64,000 bases of DNA. Origin: Alviniconcha marisindica. Lineage: Eukaryota > Mollusca > Gastropoda > Provannidae. Within the stretch, counting starts at the first letter, position 1, and the number at the start of each line of letters is the position of its first letter. Shown piece after piece: positions 60,701-64,000 of the stretch. The stretch is from contig JABMCL010003406.1 of NCBI GenBank assembly GCA_018857735.1, positions 55,001 through 119,000 on the forward strand, written 5' to 3'. The notes under the pieces are model-generated. The model saw only the letters and a program-made list of their open reading frames with translations. It did not search any database and was not told where the DNA came from. Made by a program: the position numbers and the translations under genes.

Positions 60701-63416
60701 CACTGTCAAGCCAGTCATGGCGTACCTTGAGAGTTTCGGAGCTGTAGAGAGCGGAGCTGGGGACAGAGCACACCACAGTATGAAGCTCCAGCAGTGTGGG
60801 CAGCAACGTCATATCCTTGAACTTAACAAACAGACAGGCCAAAACATGGTCAAATATTTCACCACTTCAGACTTCATGTCCTTGAACTTAACAGACAGGC
60901 CAAAACATGGTCAAATATTTCACCACTTCAGACGTCATGTCCTTGAACTTAACAAACAGACAGTCCAAAACATGGTCAAATATTTCACCACTTCAGACGT
61001 CATGTCCTTGAACTTAACAGACAGACAGTCCAGAACATGGTCAAATATTTCACCACTTCAGACGTCATGTCCTTGAACTTAACAAACAGACAGTCCAAAA
61101 CATGTTCAAATATTTCACCACTTCAGACGTCATGTCCTTGAACTTAACAAACAGACAGTCCAAAACGTGGTCAAATATTTCACCACTTCAGACGTCATGT
61201 CCTTGAACTTAACAAACAGACAGTCCAAAACATGGTCAAATATTTTTCCGCTTCAGTTCATGGCATGCAAATAATAATTATTACCACAACAAAGGTTTGA
61301 AAAATGGAGAGAAGAAAAAAGTTCAAGATTAGAAAACAACTTATAATAAATAACAATAACAATAAATAACAATAAATGATGATTTTTTTATGGCACCAAT
61401 CTTCCACACTTCCAATTGCACCCTTCAAGATGACTGCATGGACAAACTTATTGGCATTCTACACCATTGCCAGGGACACCCATCAAACACACTGTGCTGT
61501 TGAGGGTTTTTTCACACAGCCTTGATAAAGGAATCTTGCTAAAGGTAAAGTAAACCCTTCACCAAGGACTTCCCCTCTTTTTCAGACCACCTGTAAATTT
61601 TTAGGAGCCAATACCTACCTCTGAGGTGTTGGGTGTGTGGCTAATGGGGATTATGATTATGACAACAGTTACCTCTGAGGTGCTGGGTGTGTGGCTAGCA
61701 GGGATTAGGATTATGACAACAACACCTACCTCTGAGGTGTTGGGTGTGTAGCTAGCAGGGATTAGGATTATGACAACACCTACCTCTCAGGTGTTGGGAG
61801 TGTAGCTAGCATGGATTAGGATTATGACAACAACACCTACCTCTGAGGTGTTGGGTGTGTGGCTAGCAGGGATTAGGATTATGACAACAACACCTACCTC
61901 TGAGGTGCTGGGTGTGTGGCTAGCAGGGATTAGGATTATGACAACAACACCTACCTCTGAGGTGCTGGGTGTGTGGCTAGCAGGGATTAGGATTATGACA
62001 ACAACACCTACCTCTGAGGTGTTGGGTGTGTAGCTAGCAGGGATTAGGATTATGACAACAACACCTACCTCTGAGGTGCTGGGTGTGTGGCTAGCAGGGA
62101 TTAGGATTATGACAACAACACCTACCTCTGAGGTGCTGGGTGTGTGGCTAGCAGGGATTAGGATTATGACAACAACACCTACCTCCGAGGTGTTGGGTGT
62201 GTGGCTAGCAGGGATTAGGATTATGACAACAACACCTACCTCTGAGGTGCTGGGTGTGTGGCTAGCAGGGATTAGGATTATGACAACAACACCTACCTCT
62301 GAGGTGTTGGGTGTGTAGCTAGCGTGGATTAGGATTATGACAACAACACCTACCTCTGAGGTGCTGGGTGTGTGGCTAGCAGGGATTAGGATTATGACAA
62401 CAACACCTACCTCTGAGGTGTTGGGTGTGTAGCTAGTGTGGATTAGGATTATGACAACAACACCTACCTCTGAGGTGTTGGGTGTGTGGCTAGCAGGGAT
62501 TAGGATTATGACAACACCTACCTCTGAGGTGCTGGGTGTGTGGCTAGCAGGGATTAGGATCATGACAACAACAGCTACCTCTGAGGTGTTGGGTGTGTGG
62601 CTAGCAGGGATTATGACAATAACACCTACCTCTGAGGTGTTGGGTGTGTGGCTAGCAGGGATTATGACAACAACAGCTACCTCTGAGGTGTTGGGTGTTG
62701 GGTGTGTGGCTAGCAGACCCAATGACAACACCTACCTCCGATCCCCTGGCATGTATGATGAGGGACATGGTAGCCCGCACGATGGCCAGAGCCGGAACAA
62801 CAGCGGCAAAAAACATGGTCCAGTGATCCAGGGACTGGGGCAGCCCTTGTTGCCATGGTTTCAGCTGGGACTCGTTGAGCTTCTGCAGAGGAAAACACAG
62901 CTCTTGGAAACTAGGTCCCAACTCGCATGCTTTTTGTGCCAAACAAAATAAAATGGTTCCGGTCTCATCTATGATTATTTTCAACCAAATGTCTTTATCT
63001 CTTTGTAACAGAACCAAGAACTGCAATTAAATATCACCTTCCAAGAAGGATAAATGCATCCCATTTAAACCTATCACCAGTAATGCATAGATTTGTAGCA
63101 TGTGTGTGTGTGTGTGTGAATGTGTGTGTGTGGGGGGGTGTATGTGTATATGTGTGTGAGTTCTTTTATTTTATTTTACATATTTCATACCTGTAGCAAT
63201 GAAATGTACTTTAAAACACAGTGCTGACAGCAGATGAAACTGTGGACCTCCCACCAACTTTTTTTCTGTGACTAGAAAGAGCAGAGAGATCAGCCTAAAG
63301 AGGTCTGTGAACAAGAGAGTGGGAACTGACCTGCAGGATGTTGATGAGAACAGGGAAACAGTCAGCACTGAACAGTTCCACCAGCACATAGTTGTGATGC
63401 AACGGCACAGGGAACT
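35965..63416 (-). CDS. VIRMA: VIRMA, protein virilizer homolog (C-terminal half, 20 coding exons in window)
   Basis: This is a scaffold of the nuclear m6A methyltransferase complex (with WTAP, ZC3H13, HAKAI, RBM15), which places METTL3/METTL14 on mRNA, mainly near stop codons and 3' UTRs. Coding exons, 5' to 3' on the minus strand: 63416-63331, 62882-62736, 60821-60726, 58943-58874, 58199-58063, 56288-56180, 54753-54663, 54015-53785, 53237-53135, 52070-51996, 50855-50713, 47685-47439, 46440-46344, 45406-45124, 43855-43791, 42752-42526, 42215-42068, 41308-41236, 36920-36801, 36046-35965. They total 2,630 nt with consistent phases and no internal stop. Identification rests on NTSRPPSMHVDDFV, RFFTPPANYPRRE, LEEPDAEPEVVKCDL and the Arg/Gly-rich C-terminus ending RHQRSFTK, all closely matching vertebrate VIRMA as I remember it (human about 1,812 residues). 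About 875 residues are present; the N-terminal half is beyond the right edge. Most of the window part is helical (ARM-like) and the last five exons are RGG-rich. Confidence 0.95.
36801..36920 (-). CDS. VIRMA: VIRMA exon (RGG region)
   Basis: Acceptor TGCACCCAG|A, donor GGCCAGG|GTACGT. It encodes LDAHPGATLLDRHGGRDNRF and SPRGGRGSWFGGQSKDMGPG. Confidence 0.88.
36933..38575. repeat. Minisatellite of about 100 bp, about 16 copies, abutting an exon acceptor
   Basis: The unit contains GACTTAACCAATCAAACAGT, ATTAGCAAAGGCATACATAA, CATGTACACACTCATGCATT and a (CA)n block ending ACGCACAGAAAGAA. The first unit starts about 12 bp from the acceptor of the 36920-36801 exon. The homologous block TTGGTTAAGTC(G/A)TTCT runs into the acceptor's pyrimidine tract. 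Confidence 0.97.
38584..38660 (-). mobile_element. SINE 3' tail (GACTGGGCGTAAAACACCAA type)
   Basis: On the minus strand ATATAACCATACCGGTTGAC and TGGGCGTAAAACACCAACTT are followed by (ACTT)n. I recall this 3' module as common in mollusc SINEs, which supports the organism guess. Confidence 0.5.
38960..39430. repeat. Degenerate minisatellite (AGTAACAGTA-rich), about 57 bp
   Basis: Units of GGTAGTAACCAGAATGTATG, GCTGACCAATAGTAACAG and TAGTATTAATA, about eight copies, intronic in VIRMA. The Leu-rich minus-strand open frame here is an artefact. Confidence 0.9.
39431..40945. other. VIRMA intron, no gene seen
   Basis: Unique sequence with minor CA runs and a GAGAAGGGA-type repeat near 40,540-40,680. 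A 139-codon minus-strand frame at 39,946-40,365 shows no recognisable domain. Confidence 0.5.
40948..41228. repeat. 56-bp minisatellite, about 5 copies, beside a donor
   Basis: The unit contains CCTACAGCTGACAATGCTGA and CAACATGACACAGACAGGCT. The array ends about 8 bp inside the intron from the donor at 41,236/41,235. Confidence 0.95.
41236..41308 (-). CDS. VIRMA: VIRMA exon
   Basis: Acceptor TTGTGTGCAG|CT, donor GGGGG|GTAAGT. It encodes PHMMGSHRPKQNFPMPRQFT and RGGG. Confidence 0.85.
42068..42215 (-). CDS. VIRMA: VIRMA exon (RGG and RFFTPPA)
   Basis: Acceptor TTTGTTTTAG|GAC, donor TTTCCTG|GTGAGT. It encodes DMQRGRGRGGIDRGGRGGF, then TSRGRFFTPPANYPRRESS and HGGHNLQMFP. RFFTPPA...NYxRRE is conserved in VIRMA. 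Confidence 0.95.
42526..42752 (-). CDS. VIRMA: VIRMA exon (NTSRPPSMHVDDFV)
   Basis: Acceptor TCTTTGCCAG|TG, donor GACAAG|GTAATG. It encodes APMRGRGIMAQGMMQRGGHD, RPPNTSRPPSMHVDDFVKME and a Gln/Pro-rich end. This is the strongest single signature of the gene. Confidence 0.96.
42765..42995. repeat. Minisatellite of about 57 bp, 4 copies, close to an acceptor
   Basis: Units contain GAAGACTCGCAGTCAACACC and GAGACTGACCAAGAAGAGCA. In the sense (minus) direction each holds TCTTCTTGGTCAG, which resembles the nearby real acceptor TCTTCTTTGCCAG. Confidence 0.88.
43791..43855 (-). CDS. VIRMA: VIRMA exon
   Basis: Acceptor GTGTTTTGCAG|A, donor CGTTTG|GTGAGT. It encodes DRRKSQEVININRGRPGKK and PF. Confidence 0.88.
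43856..45123. other. VIRMA intron with a short tandem duplication
   Basis: Mostly unique sequence. A 57-bp unit containing GGGCACTAGTGGTACCGGTG and TTCTAACACTGGCACACAAA is present about 2.5 times at 44,725-44,860. A C17 run lies near 45,030. Confidence 0.6.
45124..45406 (-). CDS. VIRMA: VIRMA exon (LEEPDAEPEVVKCDL)
   Basis: Acceptor TTCTCCTCAG|GT, donor CGACCCAG|GTACAG. Key residues are SDQWEVTLPPSISLLELFAQ, SANCWLANPALEEPDAEPEV and EDRQEDIVRPKRP, the last probably a basic nuclear-localisation stretch. Confidence 0.95.
46060..46275. repeat. Direct duplication of about 110 bp in intron
   Basis: Two copies containing GCAACACATTAGTCCAACTG, CATACTCCAGCCAGACTTGT and ACCTGGCATACA/TGCCTGGCATACA. 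Confidence 0.88.
46344..46440 (-). CDS. VIRMA: VIRMA exon
   Basis: Acceptor CCTTTTGCAG|GAA, donor GGAACAG|GTTGGT. It encodes EMSKEEEALESLSESITFVM and SLLRDTNSDIGT. Confidence 0.9.
46441..47330. repeat. 34-bp array copying the acceptor of exon 46440-46344
   Basis: On the sense (minus) strand the unit reads GTGTCCTTTTGCAGTGAAGG then TTTTCTGACAAGGT. The real acceptor is GTGCCCTTTTGCAG|GAAATG, and the 16 bases before it (GGTTTTCTGATGAGGT) also match the unit. About two dozen units are present, many with a perfect TTTTGCAG. Arrays of unit variants are split by a short unique piece at 46,676-46,745. Confidence 0.93.
47439..47685 (-). CDS. VIRMA: VIRMA exon
   Basis: Acceptor CACACGACAG|T, donor GACCTGGAG|GTGGGC. 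It encodes GLESNPGALPSILRHINETF, LSTLSTILELLRLLTTSYS and LTRSQLTHILDWAPDRHHPL. Confidence 0.9.
47735..49185 (+). repeat. 30-bp minisatellite, about 50 copies, each with CAG|GTAAGA on the plus strand
   Basis: The unit is ACAGGACTGGACACCATGAG followed by ATCAGGTAAG. CAGGTAAGA is a near-perfect 5' splice-site consensus, oriented antisense to VIRMA. Period 30 keeps frames open on both strands (repeats of MRSGKTGLDT or its reverse); these are not genes. Confidence 0.97.
49270..49780. repeat. 38-bp minisatellite, about 13 copies
   Basis: The unit contains GTCAGAGCAGACAGGATTAG and GACAAGTGCAGACACAAG. It is clearly related to the next array. Confidence 0.95.
49781..50470. repeat. 41-bp minisatellite, about 16 copies
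   Basis: The unit contains ACCAGAGCAGACAGGACCAG and GACAAGTGCTGACACAAGAA. It differs from the 38-bp neighbour mainly by AAG insertion and base changes, so the two arrays share an ancestor. Confidence 0.95.
50713..50855 (-). CDS. VIRMA: VIRMA exon
   Basis: Acceptor GTATGTTTCAG|CTG, donor CTGAAAGT|GTGAGT. It encodes LCIQRYVPSCCRVEHISDPS, YASLLPCVRTLVMLTEHDY and GFYHLK. Confidence 0.92.
50856..51530. repeat. 24-bp array copying the acceptor of exon 50855-50713
   Basis: On the sense strand each unit reads TGTGTGTATGTTTCAG|CTGT; the real acceptor is TGTGTGTATGTTTCAG|CTGT, identical over 20 bases. About 27 units are present, most with a perfect TTTCAG. Confidence 0.95.
51661..51722. repeat. (CA)n microsatellite
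   Basis: About 62 bp of CA in the same intron. Confidence 0.97.
51996..52070 (-). CDS. VIRMA: VIRMA exon
   Basis: Acceptor GCTGTGTTTCAG|TCG, donor AAACAG|GTCAGC. 25 codons: SVLQSLCDQEITLVAQDTTM then TLLKQ. Confidence 0.9.
52475..53045. repeat. 44-bp minisatellite, about 13 copies
   Basis: The unit contains CTGTTAACTAATGGTCAACG and CCCTGTCCACATGGGTGGGA. Copies are nearly identical, so it is young. It is not adjacent to a splice site (about 90 bp from the nearest exon). Confidence 0.97.
53135..53237 (-). CDS. VIRMA: VIRMA exon
   Basis: Acceptor ATGTGTGCAG|G, donor ATCGTG|GTGAGT. It encodes SPEEKYKTLLTSLVQTMNHV and SSRPQHVQAQEAIV. Confidence 0.92.
53375..53784. repeat. 21-bp array copying the donor of exon 54015-53785
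   Basis: On the sense strand units read CAGTGCTGG|GTGAGTGAGTG; the real exon end is ATCAGTGCTGG|GTGAGTGAGT. About 18-20 units follow without a gap, so the true donor is the first of a series of identical donors. Confidence 0.95.
53785..54015 (-). CDS. VIRMA: VIRMA exon with Lys/Glu-rich insert
   Basis: Acceptor CTGAACAG|AGATTT, donor GTGCTGG|GTGAGT. It encodes DFDLVYHRCLLDVYLEQREV, a low-complexity KKEGEKEKEGKEEGEGG, then TTKILSLISYLLSQPGIKSA. The acceptor lies in the target-site duplication of a SINE. Confidence 0.92.
54026..54336 (-). mobile_element. SINE family A inserted across a VIRMA acceptor
   Basis: On the minus strand it starts GTGAGCCGGTTTGGCCTAGC at 54,336 and ends GCACCATGTTTACT. 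The target-site duplication (sense) is TGCTGAACAGTGATT upstream (54,351-54,337) and TGCTGAACAGAGATT downstream (54,025-54,011), 14 of 15 identical. The downstream copy contains the used acceptor AACAG|AGATT. Confidence 0.9.
54341..54392 (-). repeat. Extra copy of the 5' end of exon 54015-53785
   Basis: Sense-strand CACAGGATTTTGACCTTGG, GTGTACCACAGGCGTCTGCT and GAACAG mirror the exon start (ACAGAGATTTTGACCTGG, GTGTACCACAGGTGTCTGCT). This implies a duplication of acceptor plus about 35 bp of exon before the SINE inserted. Confidence 0.85.
54393..54625. repeat. CT-rich tract with C run
   Basis: Low-complexity TCTCTCTCTGTC sequence ending in a C22 run at about 54,601-54,622, intronic. Confidence 0.85.
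54663..54753 (-). CDS. VIRMA: VIRMA exon
   Basis: Acceptor CCGTGTTGCAG|GC, donor ATCGCCAG|GTACAG. It encodes GTGCQPLLCLLRRVCWQIAD and LAAPSATVIA. Confidence 0.92.
54790..55850. repeat. 45-bp minisatellite, about 22 copies
   Basis: The unit contains CACAAGGGGAACAGGCACAG and CAGGCAACAGCCAAACACAC. It starts about 40 bp from the acceptor at 54,753. Period 45 explains open frames of 290-431 codons. The right end decays by small deletions. Confidence 0.97.
55851..56165. repeat. GACAGACAGAC/GATGGACAG-rich degenerate repeat
   Basis: Short units of CAGACAGACCAGCAGGCA and GATGGACGGACAGACC, intronic. Confidence 0.85.
56180..56288 (-). CDS. VIRMA: VIRMA exon
   Basis: Acceptor GTCCCACAACAG|CCC, donor CTGGCAG|GTATGG. 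It encodes PLGKEEISLAVNTRKLWSAH and LHPLMPDIHNLISLLA. Confidence 0.92.
56289..57548. repeat. 42-bp array abutting and partly copying an acceptor
   Basis: The sense unit contains GTTGTGTTGTGTGTCCATAG then ACAGAGAAATGTTACAGCGG. The real acceptor is GTTGTGTTGTGTGTCCCACAACAG shortened here to its first 16 and last 4 bases (both shared), so unit and junction match except for a few bases. About 30 units. Confidence 0.92.
57549..58062. other. VIRMA intron, no gene seen
   Basis: Unique sequence with a 2-copy repeat GATGGATTCATACCACATCT / GCAGTCTGTCTATCTTCCCC at about 57,735 and 57,838. Confidence 0.5.
58063..58199 (-). CDS. VIRMA: VIRMA exon
   Basis: Acceptor TTCCATGACCAG|CC is chosen because it alone keeps the phase; the CAGCAGCAG just after would not. 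Donor TCCAAAGAG|GTCAGA. It encodes ALSSSMWTLMMKEVIRYAVK and YIYMSGLLLISELVPLPF. Confidence 0.9.
58200..58873. other. VIRMA intron, no gene seen
   Basis: Unique sequence, no repeat array and no recognisable element. Confidence 0.5.
58874..58943 (-). CDS. VIRMA: VIRMA exon
   Basis: Acceptor ATGTCTTTTAG|GTG, donor GATGAAG|GTAAAA. It encodes VQKDIVDTLLAFTQPDFKSQ and EDE. Confidence 0.87.
59310..60465. repeat. 36-bp minisatellite, about 32 copies
   Basis: The unit contains GACCATCAGGCCATATTGGT and TGTGTTCTCACACTGT. Period 36 gives open frames on both strands. Not adjacent to an exon. Confidence 0.97.
60466..60718 (-). mobile_element. Old tRNA-derived SINE remnant
   Basis: On the minus strand GACAGTGGCTAGCGCTGGTA and GGGTTTGACTCCTGGTTGAG resemble A- and B-box regions, followed by TATGCACGTTAAAAATCCTG, the usual SINE body core. 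It ends 8 bp from the exon donor at 60,726. Confidence 0.5.
60726..60821 (-). CDS. VIRMA: VIRMA exon
   Basis: The acceptor is placed at TTTGTTAAG|TTCAAG; TTCAAG|GAT, 6 nt later, is equally in frame and cannot be excluded. Donor CTCAAG|GTACGC. It encodes FKDMTLLPTLLELHTVVCSV and PSSALYSSETLK. Confidence 0.85.
60822..61252. repeat. 65-bp array copying the acceptor and first 15 coding bases of exon 60821-60726
   Basis: The sense unit contains CTGTCTGTTTGTTAAG then TTCAAGGACATGACG. The real junction is CTGTCTGTTTGTTAAG|TTCAAGGATATGACG, so one base differs over 31. About 6-7 units, each repeating the FKDMT codons. Confidence 0.95.
61253..61611. other. VIRMA intron, AT-rich
   Basis: Unique AT-rich sequence with (AATAAC)n near 61,340-61,375. 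No exon. Confidence 0.5.
61612..62735. repeat. 57-bp array copying the donor of exon 62882-62736
   Basis: The sense unit contains CACCTCAGAG|GTAGGTGTTG then TTGTCATAATCCTAATCCCT and GCTAGCCACACACCC. The real junction is GATCGGAG|GTAGGTGTTGTC and continues TCTGCTAGCCACACACCC. About 19 units, each with a perfect GAG|GTAGGTG donor. Period 57 keeps the frame open for 314 codons. Confidence 0.96.
62736..62882 (-). CDS. VIRMA: VIRMA exon
   Basis: Acceptor TTCCTCTGCAG|AAG, donor TCGGAG|GTAGGT. 49 codons: KLNESQLKPWQQGLPQSLDH, WTMFFAAVVPALAIVRATMS and LIIHARGSE. QLKPWQQGLP is a conserved VIRMA phrase as I recall. Confidence 0.95.
62883..63330. other. VIRMA intron, no gene seen
   Basis: Unique sequence with a short TG/G run at 63,100-63,160. 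Confidence 0.5.
63331..63416 (-). CDS. VIRMA: VIRMA, most 5' exon in window
   Basis: Acceptor GTGTATTTTCAG|AG, donor CTGCAG|GTCAGT. It encodes FPVPLHHNYVLVELFSADCF and PVLINILQ after a split codon. Confidence 0.9.
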
Positions 63417-63778
63417 CTGAAAATACACGAAACAGAACAACTCTTCTCTGAAAAATACACAAAACAGAACAACTTTTCTCTGAAAATACACAAAACCGAA
63501 CAACTCTTCTCTGAAAATACACAACGCAGCACAACTCTGACAATACAAAACAACTCTAGAAATATGCAACACAGCATAACTCTGACAATATACAAAACAA
63601 ATCTAAAAATACACAAGACAGCACCACTTTGAAAATACAGCACACTCTGAAAATACACAATACAGCACCACTCTGAAAATACACAATACAGCACCACTCT
63701 GAAAATACACAAAACAACTCTGAAGTACATAACACAGCACCACTTGGAAAATACCCAAAACTCTGAAAATACACCAGG
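63417..63778. repeat. Array copying the acceptor of exon 63416-63331
   Basis: Sense units read TTTTGTGTATTTTCAG|AG with spacers of variable length (about 18-37 bp). The real acceptor is TTTCGTGTATTTTCAG|AG. About 12 units; many keep a perfect TTTTCAG. Confidence 0.93.
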
Positions 63779-63788
63779 AAGGGGGAGG

Positions 63789-63789
<1 letters not shown>

Positions 63790-63828
<39 letters not shown>

Positions 63829-63880
63829 GAGAGAGAGAAGAAGAGAGAAAAGTGCATGCAGTAAATACAGTGTATGTGCA

Positions 63881-63975
<95 letters not shown>
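63790..63975. repeat. (GA)n and (TG)n microsatellites at right edge
   Basis: GA run at 63,793-63,832 and a TG run of about 88 bp at 63,888-63,975. Confidence 0.96.
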
Positions 63976-64000
63976 ATGCACGCATGTGTATGAAGGGGGA

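Noticed and set aside
61787..62731. 314-codon minus-strand frame
   Set aside because: A 57-bp array read in frame. It overlaps a true exon donor but lacks non-repeat coding sequence.

Overview
The window is eukaryotic DNA. It has spliced genes with GT-AG introns, tRNA-derived SINEs with (ACTT)n or (ACCT)n tails, fragments of non-LTR reverse transcriptase, and a very high load of (TG/CA)n microsatellites and minisatellites. Gene content and SINE style suggest a lophotrochozoan, most likely a marine gastropod mollusc. That assignment is inference; the sequence does not name a species.

Layout. (1) 1-19,594 has no gene I can name. It holds a CpG-rich, promoter-like stretch near 300-520, one possible orphan exon near 1.1-1.27 kb, microsatellites, several minisatellites, SINEs and a 76-bp poly-C run. 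It may be upstream sequence or a long 5' intron of the next gene. (2) 19,595-27,223 (+) carries a complete four-coding-exon gene for a 291-residue protein with an NRDP1/RNF41-type RING (C3HC3D), TRAF-type zinc fingers and a coiled coil. (3) 27.2-35.96 kb lies between two convergent genes. It holds SINEs, a reverse-transcriptase fragment and two large minisatellites that may lie in the 3' UTR of the next gene. (4) 35,965-63,416 (-) is the C-terminal half of VIRMA (protein virilizer homolog, scaffold of the m6A mRNA methyltransferase complex). I place 20 coding exons (2,630 nt, about 875 residues plus stop) whose splice phases all agree. The 5' half lies beyond the right edge.

The most unusual feature is the relation between repeats and splice sites. 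In at least seven places a tandem array starts at an exon edge and its unit contains a copy of that exon's own splice site. Donors are copied at VIRMA 62,736 and 53,785 and at RING-gene 19,834. Acceptors are copied at VIRMA 63,416, 60,821, 50,855 and 46,440, with a weaker case at 56,288. Introns thus carry runs of decoy donors or acceptors beside the real one. Separately, two copies of one SINE family, in two genes on opposite strands, are inserted exactly across a 3' splice site. Their target-site duplications (11 bp, and 15 bp with one mismatch) contain the AG/exon boundary, and the pyrimidine-bearing SINE tail now lies just upstream of the acceptor. The same SINE begins with GTGAGC, a good 5' splice-site sequence, so an introner-like behaviour is worth testing.

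Most long open frames in the window are by-products of arrays whose period is a multiple of three, or of dinucleotide runs. They are not annotated as genes.
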